A stretch of DNA of 64,000 nt from Epithemia pelagica (taxonomy: Eukaryota > Bacillariophyta > Bacillariophyceae > Surirellales > Surirellaceae): positions 186,001 to 250,000 of the forward strand of contig OX337242.1 in NCBI GenBank assembly GCA_946965045.2. The letters run 5' to 3'. Below the pieces are notes generated by a model. That model searched no databases. It saw only the letters and a program-made list of their open reading frames with translations, and had not been told where the DNA came from. Below, piece by piece: positions 9,926 to 19,665 of the stretch (positions within the stretch are counted from its first letter, which is position 1; the number at the start of each line of letters is the position of its first letter). A program made the translations under genes and the position numbers.

Positions 9926-11113
9926 CTAGTTGGCAGTACTTGGGTTGGCAGTGGTTTGGGTAGTGCTCGAAACGACGCCATTCTTGTTGGTGTGATTCTC
10001 GGTTGCAATCTTCTTGTTGTTGATGTTACTGCTGCTGTTTGGGGGCTGTTCGGTTTCTTTCTCCTTGTTCTCCTTGTTCTTATTCTTATTCTTGTTGTTG
10101 TTGGATTCGTCGGCCTTTTTGTTCATGGACGCGCGTCGAGACGCCAAGGAAATGACCTTTTTGTGGAGCTTATTCTTGATGGGAGCCGTCCCATTCTTGG
10201 TGGTGGCTGTGGTGGTGGTGGTACAAGGAGTTTTCTCCTGGTCCAGAACCGTGGGTGCGGAGGAGTCTTGGTTGGTGGGTTGCGGCGAGGGAGAATTGGG
10301 ACCTTGGGGTTCGGTGGGAGTCGTTGTTGTTGTACAGGTGGAAGATTTTGCCTCCTCATTCTTGTCCGAGGAAACGACTGCGTCCTCCTCTGAGGCCACG
10401 ACAGCTTTGGGCGGCGGCGGTGGCGGAGGTGGAAGAATATCGTCCTTGGTGGAGAGAGTTTGCTTAATGGAGGATGCTTGGGACAGTAAGGACGTGAATT
10501 GCAATCTCCAGTTCGACGACGACGACGCTGATTCCTCCTTTGTGGGTTCTGGTGACGTCGTTTGCAATGCCTCGGAGTAGGCTGATCCACCGGGTTGATA
10601 GGTTTCGGAAAGATTGTCCTTCAAGGAGGACAGGAGTTGAAATTGCACGATGGAAGCCTTGGTGTTCTTGTCGTCCGCCTTGGGGGTGTCTTCGGCCTTG
10701 GTGGTGGTAGTGGTAGTGGTGGTATCCTCCAACGATTGTTTCGTGGTCAACACCGAACCGGCTTTGCTTTCCTCGTGTTGACGATGATGATTTGGCAATG
10801 GTTGCACCGCGACCACGCTCGATTCTGATGGCGCCATCGCAGTTGCTTGTTTCGCCTGTGGCTGGCGTTGGTTTGTCTTGGGGAGGGATGGTTGACTATT
10901 CGTTGTAGACGGCGACGTTCTTGATGAGATGGACGAATTGTCCTCATGACGATGATGATGATGATGATGATTCGACAATGGATCCACTGAGGCAACATCC
11001 ATCGACGATTTCGGTGAAGATATCACCGTTGCTTGCTTTGCCATTTGCTTCACCTTTTGCTTACGCTTCAGCATCTTGGAGAGAGATGATCTGCTATTCT
11101 TCGACGATGGCAT
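9926..11113 (-). CDS. Array protein, N-terminal half ending at an in-frame TAG
   Basis: A 395-residue frame from ATG at 11113. It starts basic (SSLSKMLKRKQKVKQMAKQA), then is low-complexity: His run around residue 50, Thr runs, a Pro run at PPPPPPPPK, and Lys/Asn runs near the end. It contains a Q-F-Q-L-L-S-S-L segment but no family block. The stop TAG at 9926-9928 is followed in phase by 355 more codons that do carry blocks M1 and M2, so this looks like the front half of one 750-residue protein. The composition and basic start match other array members. Alone it would lack every ordered element, which argues that the original gene ran through the TAG. Confidence 0.65.
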   Translation of the reverse strand: MPSSKNSRSSLSKMLKRKQKVKQMAKQATVISSPKSSMDVASVDPLSNHHHHHHRHEDNSSISSRTSPSTTNSQPSLPKTNQRQPQAKQATAMAPSESSVVAVQPLPNHHRQHEESKAGSVLTTKQSLEDTTTTTTTTKAEDTPKADDKNTKASIVQFQLLSSLKDNLSETYQPGGSAYSEALQTTSPEPTKEESASSSSNWRLQFTSLLSQASSIKQTLSTKDDILPPPPPPPPKAVVASEEDAVVSSDKNEEAKSSTCTTTTTPTEPQGPNSPSPQPTNQDSSAPTVLDQEKTPCTTTTTATTKNGTAPIKNKLHKKVISLASRRASMNKKADESNNNKNKNKNKENKEKETEQPPNSSSNINNKKIATENHTNKNGVVSSTTQTTANPSTAN

Positions 11114-11489
11114 TGTAAAATGGATTACCGAACAATCAACGAATGGATGGATCGATCGACTTTATGAGAGGTTGGTGTTGGTGATGCTTTTTGTGTGCCT
11201 GACCACCGTGGCGTTGTGTTTCCTGTTTTTCCTCTCTCCAACGCTCTCTCTCCAACTCTCTCGTGCCATGGAACGTACCCTCGGCGCTATATCTTTCTCA
11301 CCTACCCTGAACCAAAAATTCAATCGGTTCTAGTTGCAAGCATGCGTCTGGTGCGTTACATCAATACGAAGGGCGAGGTGCAACAGGATGTGTACGTTGG
11401 ACAAGGTCCTCGGTGCACCCTCTCGTTTCATTCTTTGTGGGCGCACCCACAACTTACCCCTCCCACTATCCACAGCGTGACCGTTGTCT
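11114..11489. other. Upstream region of the array gene, no gene seen
   Basis: 376 nt between the start codon at 11113 and the first inverted repeat of the neighbouring element. It contains CT-rich stretches (for example CTCTCTCCAACGCTCTCTCTCC) that read as GA-rich in the leader of the minus-strand gene. Nothing else is recognised. Confidence 0.5.
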
Positions 11490-11557
11490 AATTATACCCT
11501 CAGTTTTAGACGCGTCTAAAAGGTATAATTATTTTAGACAGAGGTCTTGTCTAAAAT
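11490..11557. repeat. Nested palindromes at left end of element
   Basis: TTTTAGACGCGTCTAAAA at 11504-11521 is a perfect 18-nt palindrome, flanked by AATTATACC (11490-11498) and GGTATAATT (11522-11530), which also pair. It is followed by ATTTTAGACA (11531-11540) and its reverse complement TGTCTAAAAT (11548-11557). Transcripts would fold into two adjacent stems. Confidence 0.9.
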
Positions 11558-11640
11558 AAAATTTTTAGACAAATAGCCTTAACCCTTTCGTAGCGCCACC
11601 GCGATTAACCTTAACCCTTCAGTAGCCCCACGACTGTGGG

Positions 11641-11750
11641 AGAGTACAGAGTACCCCCAAGCGCTGGGCGAGTATTGAGTCGCACTTAAAAAGGGCTTTC
11701 GTATACTCACCCCCATGGCGCGATCCTGAGCTCTCGGTGTTGATACAAAA
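11641..11750 (+). repeat. Left inverted arm
   Basis: Pairs imperfectly, in order, with the reverse complement of 13321-13452. Conserved anchors are the GTAC..TACCCCC block, an exact 17-nt block centred on CCATGG, and GTTGATACAAA. Confidence 0.75.
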
Positions 11751-12563
11751 TGCCAAGCATCTCCCCACTGTCATCACGGTGGTGAAGGTGTAGGGGTCCC
11801 AAATCGATCTCCATCATGTCCATGTCTTCCCACAAATGACACTGTGTCGCTCAGACCACACCAAGAGAACCTTACGGGGCGCGATGATACTCTGGAGCAT
11901 CGATGGCATCCACAGGAGAGGGTTCTAGGGAGAGGTAAATCGCCAAAACTTTCACTCCTGTCTCACAGAACAATTCATCGCCCAAACCCGGTGTTTCCCT
12001 GTTTCCTTTCTCTTCTTCCGTTGCGGGTGTAACCGTTCGAGCGGAGTACAACATAAATCATAAGAAGGAAGACGACTAAGACGAAAATAGCACAACAATC
12101 AACCATATGTGGCTGCATCGACAGATGGTGAGTCAGGAGAAGTCAGAGATAAAGACAAGGACTTGATGACAATCAACCACAGTCTGCTTCATGGCAGAAA
12201 CATGGCCATGATCCTAGCAAAGACAACAGCGAAGGATACGCAACAATCAGCTAATGAAACAACATAATAATCAGCATCTGTGATCATGCAACAATCAGAC
12301 AGCAAAACAACTTATTACAATTGCCAATTCCAAGAGGAGCTACCGGTAGTGGCTGGGCAAAAAACAAGCAAATGGTTCATTATTTGTCTTATTGTTGTTT
12401 TTCTATCTTGGCTTGGTATGAAAGTGGATGCAAAACAAAGACAAAGAGTACACAATAATCAGCCACAATTTGGGATATGGTTGAGGAACCATGATTGGTC
12501 GTTTCCAGTGCCGGTACTTGTCCTCCATTGGTGGTGATCGCTTACTAGAAATTCTTTTCCTCT

Positions 12564-13124
12564 TCATTGCGACTCAAACTCTTTAATCGATCGGAAAATG
12601 CGACGGCCCTGGTGGAAATCCAACACAACGTACTTGAAACCAATTTGGAGCTCTTCATTGTTTTGTTGGTAGCTTCCTCTTCCTCCTTGTAGTCTTCTCC
12701 CAACAAGGTTCATACAAGTTGTTGTTCCTTCAGAGGCAAGAATAACCAATTGGCACGTGATTTCGGGGTATTGATCACGAGTTGCAACTTTCGCCAAGCC
12801 GAACAGGGATGCAACACGAGGCCTGAGATCAAGGCCAATTGCAACCGGGGACGGTCCAAGTTAAAAACAAATGCAGATCCATCAGGATTAATCCAGTCGC
12901 ACCCAACAGATAGGTAACGACCACATCTGGTGGATTGTTGTGATAAATTTGTTGTGACAGAGTTGAAATGAGTGTATTCCAACCTTGTAGTGGTATGAAA
13001 GGAGGATGGCCCGTTCCCATAGCGGCAATTGGAAAGAGGGAGTGGTGGGCGAATGCGAAGAGGGTCGGTGGAGGGAAATGTGGTTGTCTTGTGGGTTTGT
13101 AGACACGTCGTTGCTTCCAGTCAT
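12564..13124 (-). pseudogene. Frame-broken coding remnant inside the element
   Basis: From ATG at 13124 the reverse strand encodes about 45 plausible residues (MTGSNDVSTNPQDN...). The convincing sequence then jumps frame to GWNTLISTLSQQIYHNNPP and VVTYLLG, again to CDWINPDGSAFVFNLDRPR, and finally to SLFGLAKVATRDQYPEITCQ through FRSIKEFESQ-stop at 12564. At least three frame changes are needed to read about 185 residues as one protein, so it is a pseudogene. The C-terminal 85 codons are still open. I do not recognise the family; it does not look like a DDE transposase. It may be a captured host gene or element passenger. Confidence 0.55.
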
Positions 13125-13320
13125 GATGGTGGAAATGGTGCTTGAGTGTGGCAGTTTGGCAGACACAACAGCAATGTTTCGGTGGGAGTTCAATAGCCGA
13201 GGCCCTTCAGTAGTGGCTATAAAACAGACCTGCAAGCAAGGGCGCTGTAGCAGCTCCAATTGCCGATGCACTGGACCTCACTCGGTTGGGTCCACGGTGG
13301 AACTGTGGAGGTGAAAATGG

Positions 13321-13452
13321 ATTTGTATCAACCTCGAGAAATCGCCAAATTTGGAGGACGCGCCATGGGGGTGAGAACACGAATGCATATTTTCTCCGAC
13401 TCAGGCGGGATTCAAAACTCACCCGGCGCTGGGGGGTAGAGTACAGAGTACA
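13321..13452 (-). repeat. Right inverted arm
   Basis: Inverted partner of 11641-11750, anchored by the exact string CGCGCCATGGGGGTGAG at 13359-13375. Divergence between anchors shows age. Confidence 0.75.
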
Positions 13453-13930
13453 TCTCAACAAACGAAGTAGAAGTTCTCAGTTATCCTTTCTGCTACCATG
13501 CTTGATGCCAGAGTTATTGGATGGTTAGGATGACATTGTTCTTGCATTCTCTAAGCATGAGAAATGCTGGTTTCTCCTCCCGTACAACACGGGAAATCCC
13601 ACCAGTGACAAGGACCAGAGCTGCAAATGACACATATGACAACACTGTATGAGGATATGAGGTCCTCTGATTGTGATTCATCTTATTCTGAGTCTCTCCA
13701 AAACAACCTACAAGGGAGCCAGGAAGACTGATGATGTTCCTATCGAATGTGTTGTGGTAGTCCAAAGCTCCTATTACTCACCTTGGTAGAATAGCGGTAT
13801 GTTTAGGGTTAGGGTTATTGCTTCGCCGTATAAAACCACGGAGAGATTTTAGACACCATCTTAGACATTTTATACCGTCTAAAAATGATTTTAGATTTAT
13901 TTTAAACACGAAATATTTTAGACCGTCTAA

Positions 13931-14643
13931 GCGTGCACCCTGCTATCCAGCCTATTCTTTTCGCTATGTCGCTAGACTATGGACTATGAATCTATGGGAT
14001 ACTCTCCTCGCTTGGCAAAGGCCCATGCCTACACATCAATGCATCATGCAGATATTATCTACCAAAGCAAGGCGTTTGTGTGGAAAAAGCTCCCAATCAT
14101 GCCTCTGGAAAAATCTAGTACGATCTGGGTCAAAAGTCCTCCCTCAAAGGATTATTGTCCTCGGGCTATATGATAGTATCTCTCCATGAGTTTTCGAATA
14201 AGAGTTGCTCGAGAAGAAAGAACGGTTAGTACTATATTAATAGTAGAGTGAATTGTCTTTCCCAGCGTATGGGAATGTGCTAACAAGATTGGGCATTGTA
14301 ACGTTTCTACCCACATGTTTTCCGGTACTACCGGTATCCTCATTTCCTGGTCCATTACCTAGAAGTAAAGATCTTCCACAAAGATTGGCTCTACACAGGC
14401 GGATAGCGAGAGAGCTATGGTTGGCTGAATTGTGCAACCACTCACCAGCTATTGTTTCAGTTTTGTCCAATCCCAGTCGAGCGATACAACAATTAGAATA
14501 CTCCAAACGCAAATTCAAATTCATATATTCCAAGTCCCAAGTCCACAGTTCTAGCAATGACTTGTCCCCCGACCGGCAATTCTATGCACTTCGTTTCCGC
14601 TTCCATGTTTGGAATCCTGTGTCAGCATGGCCGTCGTCTCGGT
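13931..14643. other. Intergenic, no gene seen
   Basis: About 710 nt between the element and the 3' end of the next array gene. Short overlapping frames only (the longest about 155 codons, 14253-14720 plus, which runs into the antisense of the real gene). No feature is supported. Confidence 0.5.
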
Positions 14644-17600
14644 TCAAGCCCAACAGGGCATGGGACAGGCTGTGGGGTTCGTGCTGGTACTATGCCACAA
14701 ACTCGTCGTCGTTAGCGTAAAAGATCGTGGGTCGTCATGGTCGTCGTCATCCTTGTCCCTCAGTTCTGGATGGTCGTCCTCGAGGAATCCAAACATCTCA
14801 CCCGTGGCCAACCAAACTTCCTTCGCCAAGGCCCTGGGACTCTGGAGGCAGGAGGGTTGCGAGGACTCTTGCGAAAGACTCCAATCTTCATGGGTGGACA
14901 AGGAACCGTCAGCACCATCGTCGTCGTCGGAACCAACAAGGGATGGCTTTCCGGGTGGCTCTCCTACTCGGCGGGTATTTCTATCGGTCGTCATGGGTCG
15001 CCCGGATAGTTTGGAAAAAGGCCGAACCGGGCCAGAAAAGAGTTTGGACCATTTCCACGAATGCGGTTGGGGCGAAAAGGGTTTGGAGGTGGAGGCGGAG
15101 GACGACACGGAACGAAGACTGGTACTCCGGCCAATAGAAAACAACTTTTTGATACTCTTGTTGGACCGTTTCAATTTGTTGTTGTGGTTGGGGCTGGATG
15201 GTTCCGCATCCTGTTGTTGCGATTGCTCCGTTGGGTGGTGGATACGACGGTTCGCCCGATTCAACTCTAAAAAGGGATCCGTTTCGGTTCCTTCAGGAGA
15301 GACGTCTGGTTTGTGAGGAATGTCGTCGTGGCCTTGTTGTTGCTGATGACGAGAATGCTGGCTCAGTGTGGTTCCCAGTGGCGTGTTGTTCCATCCACCC
15401 CCTTGTTTTTCTGGTTTTGTTGGAGCGGTACCCTTATAGGACGTGTCGTCAATCGTCGAAACACTATCCAGATCTCCTCCACCAACAAGACTGGTTGACG
15501 ACAGTGTGCGATCCAACGTGAGTGATTCAACATCTTGTAGACTCTGCTCTACCAACGGATCATCAGTGTTCATCAGTTCTTGCAAAAATTCCGCAATCGT
15601 CCCTGAGACGGTCAAGTCCTTGTCCAGATTCTTATTGGGATACAAGAGTGCATTAATTTCCATCAGAACCTGTGCTTCGTCGTAGTCCAAGGAGGACATG
15701 CCGTAGTTATCGTCATCGTTGTTGTTGTCATCATGTGATGAACGAGACTCCAAACTCTGGATTCGGTCGTCCTGACTTTCGTTGGAAACATAGTCTAGAA
15801 TTCGTTGCGTGATAAATGAGACATCTCGAACCTCTGGCGACTTGCCCGTAGGATGGTCTGTATTCTTGCCCGAAAAACTAGACATTTCTTCAAGGAAGCT
15901 TTCGGAATGATCAATGGCCTCGATAATGACAGGATCTGATGTCTCCTGGGCACCTTGGTCCGTGACCGCTGCTTCACACTGTGGTGCATCCTGCCGCTCT
16001 AATACTGGTTCTTCTGAAACTGTATTGCTGCTGAGATCCTCTCGAGTCGATTGTCCCACTGTCGTGTCCACGGCACTGTCGGGAGTTTGTGTTGTGGCGG
16101 TGGTGCCTTGTGAGATGCTTGCCACACTGTGGGAATGACTGGTGCTATTGGCGTCCCCAGAAGAGAGTTTCTTGGGTTTTAATACGATCGACCCTTTTCG
16201 TGGCTCGACCGAAAGAGTGTCGTTTGTTGTTGTCATGACCGAAAGAGAAACTGGGTTCCTCTTTTTCAAGCTGCTGCAGTGTAACGACTTGGTCCGGGCC
16301 AAGAGTCGTTTCACAAAGGTAGCTGTCGGTTTCCGTTCGACCACTTCTTTGTTCGGTTCTCTTTCATGCCATGTCACTTCAAAGGCGTCATCGTCCTCCT
16401 CGTTGTCTTTGGTCAGGGCAAGGACAAGAGTCTTTTGTGGCTGTTCCGTATCCAGTACGGTGTCCTGTTTCCCCGTGTAATCGTCTCCTTGTCTCCCCGT
16501 CATGGGTTGGTCTGGTCCCTCTGCCTGGTCCTGCGTTGGTATAGGTACAACAGGTAAGGACTGTGTATTAGCAGTTCCTGTCCTACCGCCATTCCTTTGG
16601 CGTTCGGTCGATAGATCTGTCTCGTTGTCCATACTGTCTCGTAGGAGCGAATTGTCGTCGTTGTCTCTGGATGGAGTTCCTACGTACTCCCCCGATACAG
16701 TAGAATCGTGATTATTACCACCACCATCTCCACTGTCTGCCACCTGTTCAGCATGTTCTTCTTTTCCTTCGTCTTCGTCTTTTGTAGGCAAGGATTTTGG
16801 TGGCATTGGTCTGGATGTGGAACCCATTCGCGATCGTTGTGGTGGTGGTGCTTCGTGTTTGGTGGTGAGGTTTGTACTAGTGTCGGGTGCTTTGGTGTCC
16901 TTGGTGATGCATGACTCTGTCGTTTGGGTCGCTGCTGTCCTATTGTCTTGTTCTTGTTCTTCTTTCAGGTCGTCGTCGTGGTCATCGATCGTGGATGAAC
17001 ATTCGAGTGGGACAAAGGCCAAGGGAGAACGAGGACGAATCGATACCCCACTGATTCGTCGCAAGGACCTCCTTCGTTGTGTTTTGTCCTTTGGACGAAT
17101 GGTTGGCGTTGGGACGCTCTCAATCTGTTTCGTTGTGTGTGTTGTATGTGGTTCGCCCGACCACGATTCCTTGTCGTGAGGTGCTGGTTGTGGAGTATCC
17201 CCATGTTGTTTGTTGGGTGGTTGCTCTTGTGTGCTAATTCGATTGTTGCCAACTTGTTCCTGATACTCTTGTTGTTGTTGTTGTTGTTGTTGTATCGTTT
17301 CATCCTCATCCTCACAAGTAGTAGAAGCTGTCGTGACCAGCTCGGTTTCCAAAGCTTCGTAGTCTTGTTCCTCCTCTTCTTGGTCATGTTCTTGTTGCTG
17401 TTGTTGTTGTTCCGAAGAGGGCGTGACAAAGGCCCGAAAGGGTGAGGCGGGCATGTGACGAATCGACACCACCATGTGGTTGGTGGTTCGTCGTCGTTGT
17501 CGTTCTTTTTTGGGTTGTCGGGTGGTCGTGGTAGAAGTTTTGGAAGCCATATCCTCCTCCTCCTCCTCCTCCTCCTCCTCGGTTTCGTCCCCCACAGTTT

Positions 17601-18207
17601 CGTGTCGTTCCTTGTTGTTTGTGCCGCATGCTTCGAATGGTTCTCGATCCTTGTCGTTGTCGTCATTGTACTCCGCCTCCTTGTAACGTTCTGTCGTATC
17701 CACCAGCAGTCCTCCCATGGTTCCTCCTCCCGGACGTGTCGGTACCACCAAACTGTGGCGTCGTCGTCGTGGTCGCGACCTTGGCGTACTGTTCGTATTG
17801 GTGTCCTTGTGATGAACCGGACTGTCTTGTCGTTTCTCATTCGTGTCCTCCCGTACATCCGGCTCTGCTGGTTGGGACACGTGCGTCAACAAGTTTGTGG
17901 TCAAAGACCACCGCGTTTCTTCCTCCACCACCATCACCATGGTCCTGGTTGTTCCTTGCCATAATACATCCTCTTCCTCCTCATCGTCGTCATCATTTAG
18001 CTCGTTTTGGTGATTTTGGGACACGGACGACGGACTATTGACAAATGGGATATAGGAGGAATTTCGAGACCGCATCATTCGTGATACAGTGGTTCGTTTC
18101 GTTCGACCAGTTCGTGGTGCTTTGCTTCGTTCCATTGAGCCCGGATGGAGCGGAGATCGTGCCGAACGAGCCACTGGTGTGGCTAGACGATTCGATTCGT
18201 CTCGCAT
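14644..18207 (-). CDS. Very large disordered array protein (1187 residues)
   Basis: Longest member of the minus-strand array, from ATG at 18207; the frame upstream opens only at TTG. The N-terminal half repeats one theme three times: an Arg run followed by a VSIR or VVPTR stretch and an SP-x-AFV stretch (RRRRHSLVVPTR about 17715-17775; VSIRHMPASPFRAFV about 17425-17480; RRISGVSIRPRSPLAFV about 17000-17070), separated by Glu, Gln and Asp runs. The middle holds a basic segment FVKRLLARTKSLHCSSLKKR. The C-terminal half has acidic helical stretches (YDEAQVLMEINALLYP, GTIAEFLQELMNTDDP), a basic Ser-rich tract (SNKSIKKLFSIGRSTSLRS), and then RALAKEVWLATGEMFGFLED, a divergent block M1. No enzyme motif, signal or membrane helix is seen. 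Such repeated basic motifs could be interaction or modification sites; function unknown. Confidence 0.8.
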   Translation of the reverse strand: MRDESNRLATPVARSARSPLHPGSMERSKAPRTGRTKRTTVSRMMRSRNSSYIPFVNSPSSVSQNHQNELNDDDDEEEEDVLWQGTTRTMVMVVEEETRWSLTTNLLTHVSQPAEPDVREDTNEKRQDSPVHHKDTNTNSTPRSRPRRRRHSLVVPTRPGGGTMGGLLVDTTERYKEAEYNDDNDKDREPFEACGTNNKERHETVGDETEEEEEEEEEDMASKTSTTTTRQPKKERQRRRTTNHMVVSIRHMPASPFRAFVTPSSEQQQQQQEHDQEEEEQDYEALETELVTTASTTCEDEDETIQQQQQQQQEYQEQVGNNRISTQEQPPNKQHGDTPQPAPHDKESWSGEPHTTHTTKQIESVPTPTIRPKDKTQRRRSLRRISGVSIRPRSPLAFVPLECSSTIDDHDDDLKEEQEQDNRTAATQTTESCITKDTKAPDTSTNLTTKHEAPPPQRSRMGSTSRPMPPKSLPTKDEDEGKEEHAEQVADSGDGGGNNHDSTVSGEYVGTPSRDNDDNSLLRDSMDNETDLSTERQRNGGRTGTANTQSLPVVPIPTQDQAEGPDQPMTGRQGDDYTGKQDTVLDTEQPQKTLVLALTKDNEEDDDAFEVTWHEREPNKEVVERKPTATFVKRLLARTKSLHCSSLKKRNPVSLSVMTTTNDTLSVEPRKGSIVLKPKKLSSGDANSTSHSHSVASISQGTTATTQTPDSAVDTTVGQSTREDLSSNTVSEEPVLERQDAPQCEAAVTDQGAQETSDPVIIEAIDHSESFLEEMSSFSGKNTDHPTGKSPEVRDVSFITQRILDYVSNESQDDRIQSLESRSSHDDNNNDDDNYGMSSLDYDEAQVLMEINALLYPNKNLDKDLTVSGTIAEFLQELMNTDDPLVEQSLQDVESLTLDRTLSSTSLVGGGDLDSVSTIDDTSYKGTAPTKPEKQGGGWNNTPLGTTLSQHSRHQQQQGHDDIPHKPDVSPEGTETDPFLELNRANRRIHHPTEQSQQQDAEPSSPNHNNKLKRSNKSIKKLFSIGRSTSLRSVSSSASTSKPFSPQPHSWKWSKLFSGPVRPFSKLSGRPMTTDRNTRRVGEPPGKPSLVGSDDDDGADGSLSTHEDWSLSQESSQPSCLQSPRALAKEVWLATGEMFGFLEDDHPELRDKDDDDHDDPRSFTLTTTSLWHSTSTNPTACPMPCWA

Positions 18208-19416
18208 GCTGTTGTTCTTGGTAAGGAGGTGGTTCAATGGAAAAAAAGAGGAGGGGTGCTTCCGATCACACCAATGTATATAGTCCCAGATCAATCGGAC
18301 CGACTTGTAGAATATTTGTGTCTATCCAAACGTTTGGGAATACAAGAAACTTCACGTGAGAAGTGTGCTCGTACTCGTTTGCAATTGAAATAAAGAATTG
18401 TCGTGAGAGATGGATTCACACACTCTTTCCAGTTTGACGGGTCTGACCAATCTCCGCATGGTGCGCACCTCCTACTAGTTCGGCTCGCAGAGGCATAATA
18501 CTATACTCTGCTTCGCCTCATTTCTTTCTTTCTTTGGGTTGTACCGCAAAGGCTGTTGTTGTTGCTGTATCGTCTGGAACTGCCCGGCCGCCTTCAGATC
18601 TATTATCTTTCAACGCACTCTCTCTTGTGTCACATACACAGTAACGCAGGCAAGGCCCCTTGCTCTTTTAGTTGGCTTGGCGCACCCCCAAACTACACAT
18701 ATGTTGTGATGTTGTTGTTACGGCAAAGCCATGGCGAGCTGCGCCAACCTTGAACGGGGCTTACCAACTGGGGTGCGCCATGGCCCCAAAAGGCCAGCGC
18801 CTCCAGCGGTAAAAGTTTTTCGAGTCCACTCCAACGCTCAGGGTTCTCTTTTCGTGGTCGCAAACGCGACCACTCTGTGCGTGCTCGCAGAAGCTTCTCA
18901 GGCGACTCAAGGAAAGAACTACTATATGACACAAAACATGAATATCTATGTATACCATCCTCGCACGCTCCAGAAGACGACCCACCCTCTGGATGGTCCA
19001 TTGACTCACAATCATTCTCAAGCTATTCGAGAAGAGTGTGAATCTATAATATTTCTCTACTACTAGTAGAAGAGCTAGGAGAGAAGGAATCGAACCAGAA
19101 AGGTCAACTCTCACAACGAAACTAGTTAGTTTATATCATCGATCCGCAAAAAACCAATGGTCCGACCACAGGTTTTTGCGGCAACGACATTCGCTCGCGC
19201 AGGATTGTTGTTGTTTGTATTTACGACAAACTAGAGGCATCCACAATGTTGTAGTGTGTGTAGAAAGGCATGGAAGGTTGTGTAGTACAATCACAGAAAG
19301 AGAACAAAGGTGATGATGAAGATGATGATGATGAAAGTTCATAGGCATGTGCGTCGACTAGTGCTGATGTGTACCAATCCATGGAGCTTGCCGTACCATC
19401 CTGGAAGGAAGGGGGA
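18208..19416. other. Intergenic, no gene seen
   Basis: About 1.2 kb. A stretch at 18693-19114 has overlapping open frames on both strands but no recognisable protein. GAT/ATG repeats lie near 19310-19335. The motif GGAATCGAACC near 19089 superficially resembles a tRNA T-arm but has no pairing stem. Confidence 0.5.
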
Positions 19417-19665
19417 TTATTGCTGTGGGATATTGCACAGAGTCGGCTCAATGGTATCGTCATCATCGTCGTCGACGGCCGTGGACATCATATCCTGCAG
19501 TCGTTCCTTGCCAATCCAGGCTTGGGCCTTGTTCCACGACGCGGTACGAATACTGGTGGAAAAATTCGTCATTTCTTGTTCCGTCTCCTTCATATTGGTG
19601 GCAATGGTTTGCAAAAAGGGCGCCTTATCCGTTTGCAATTCTGGTTGTGTCACCCAATCCGTCAT
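19417..19665 (-). CDS. Array protein, C-terminal continuation after a 1-nt frameshift
   Basis: This 82-residue frame from ATG at 19665 overlaps the stop of the preceding frame (ATGA) and continues its homology. In the shifted phase the junction reads PEFFQEAMTDWVTQPEL, matching block M2 of the neighbours. It is followed by helical sequence with many T and E residues, then ASWNKAQAWIGKERLQDM, which resembles block M3, and an Asp run and tail LCNIPQQ. It is very unlikely to be an independent gene: it supplies exactly the part missing from the upstream frame. Read as the C-terminus of the 19662-21122 gene. Confidence 0.6.
   Translation of the reverse strand: MTDWVTQPELQTDKAPFLQTIATNMKETEQEMTNFSTSIRTASWNKAQAWIGKERLQDMMSTAVDDDDDDTIEPTLCNIPQQ

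Larger units (their letters stand above)
11490..13930. mobile_element. Decayed transposon-like element with long inverted arms
   Basis: Both ends of this 2.4-kb interval carry clusters of TTTTAGAC / GTCTAAAA motifs (11504-11575 and 13847-13930) and telomere-like TTAACCC / TTAGGG stretches. Inside these, an arm at 11641-11750 is matched in inverted orientation by 13321-13452. The 17-nt string CTCACCCCCATGGCGCG at 11706-11722 is exactly reverse-complemented at 13359-13375, and on either side GTTGATACAAA and TACCCCC-AGCGC-GGG segments also pair in order. Between the arms lies a frame-broken minus-strand coding remnant. No recognisable transposase is present. I infer a non-autonomous or dead DNA element; target-site duplications were not established and the exact borders are uncertain. 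Confidence 0.6.

Noticed and set aside
9900-9960. Spliceosomal intron removing the TAG
   Set aside because: The only GT..AG pair close to the stop is 14 nt; no strong donor with a matching phase is seen upstream.
19060-19130. tRNA-like GGTTCGATTCC on the reverse strand
   Set aside because: T-loop bases are present but the flanking bases do not pair and there is no D-arm or anticodon stem.
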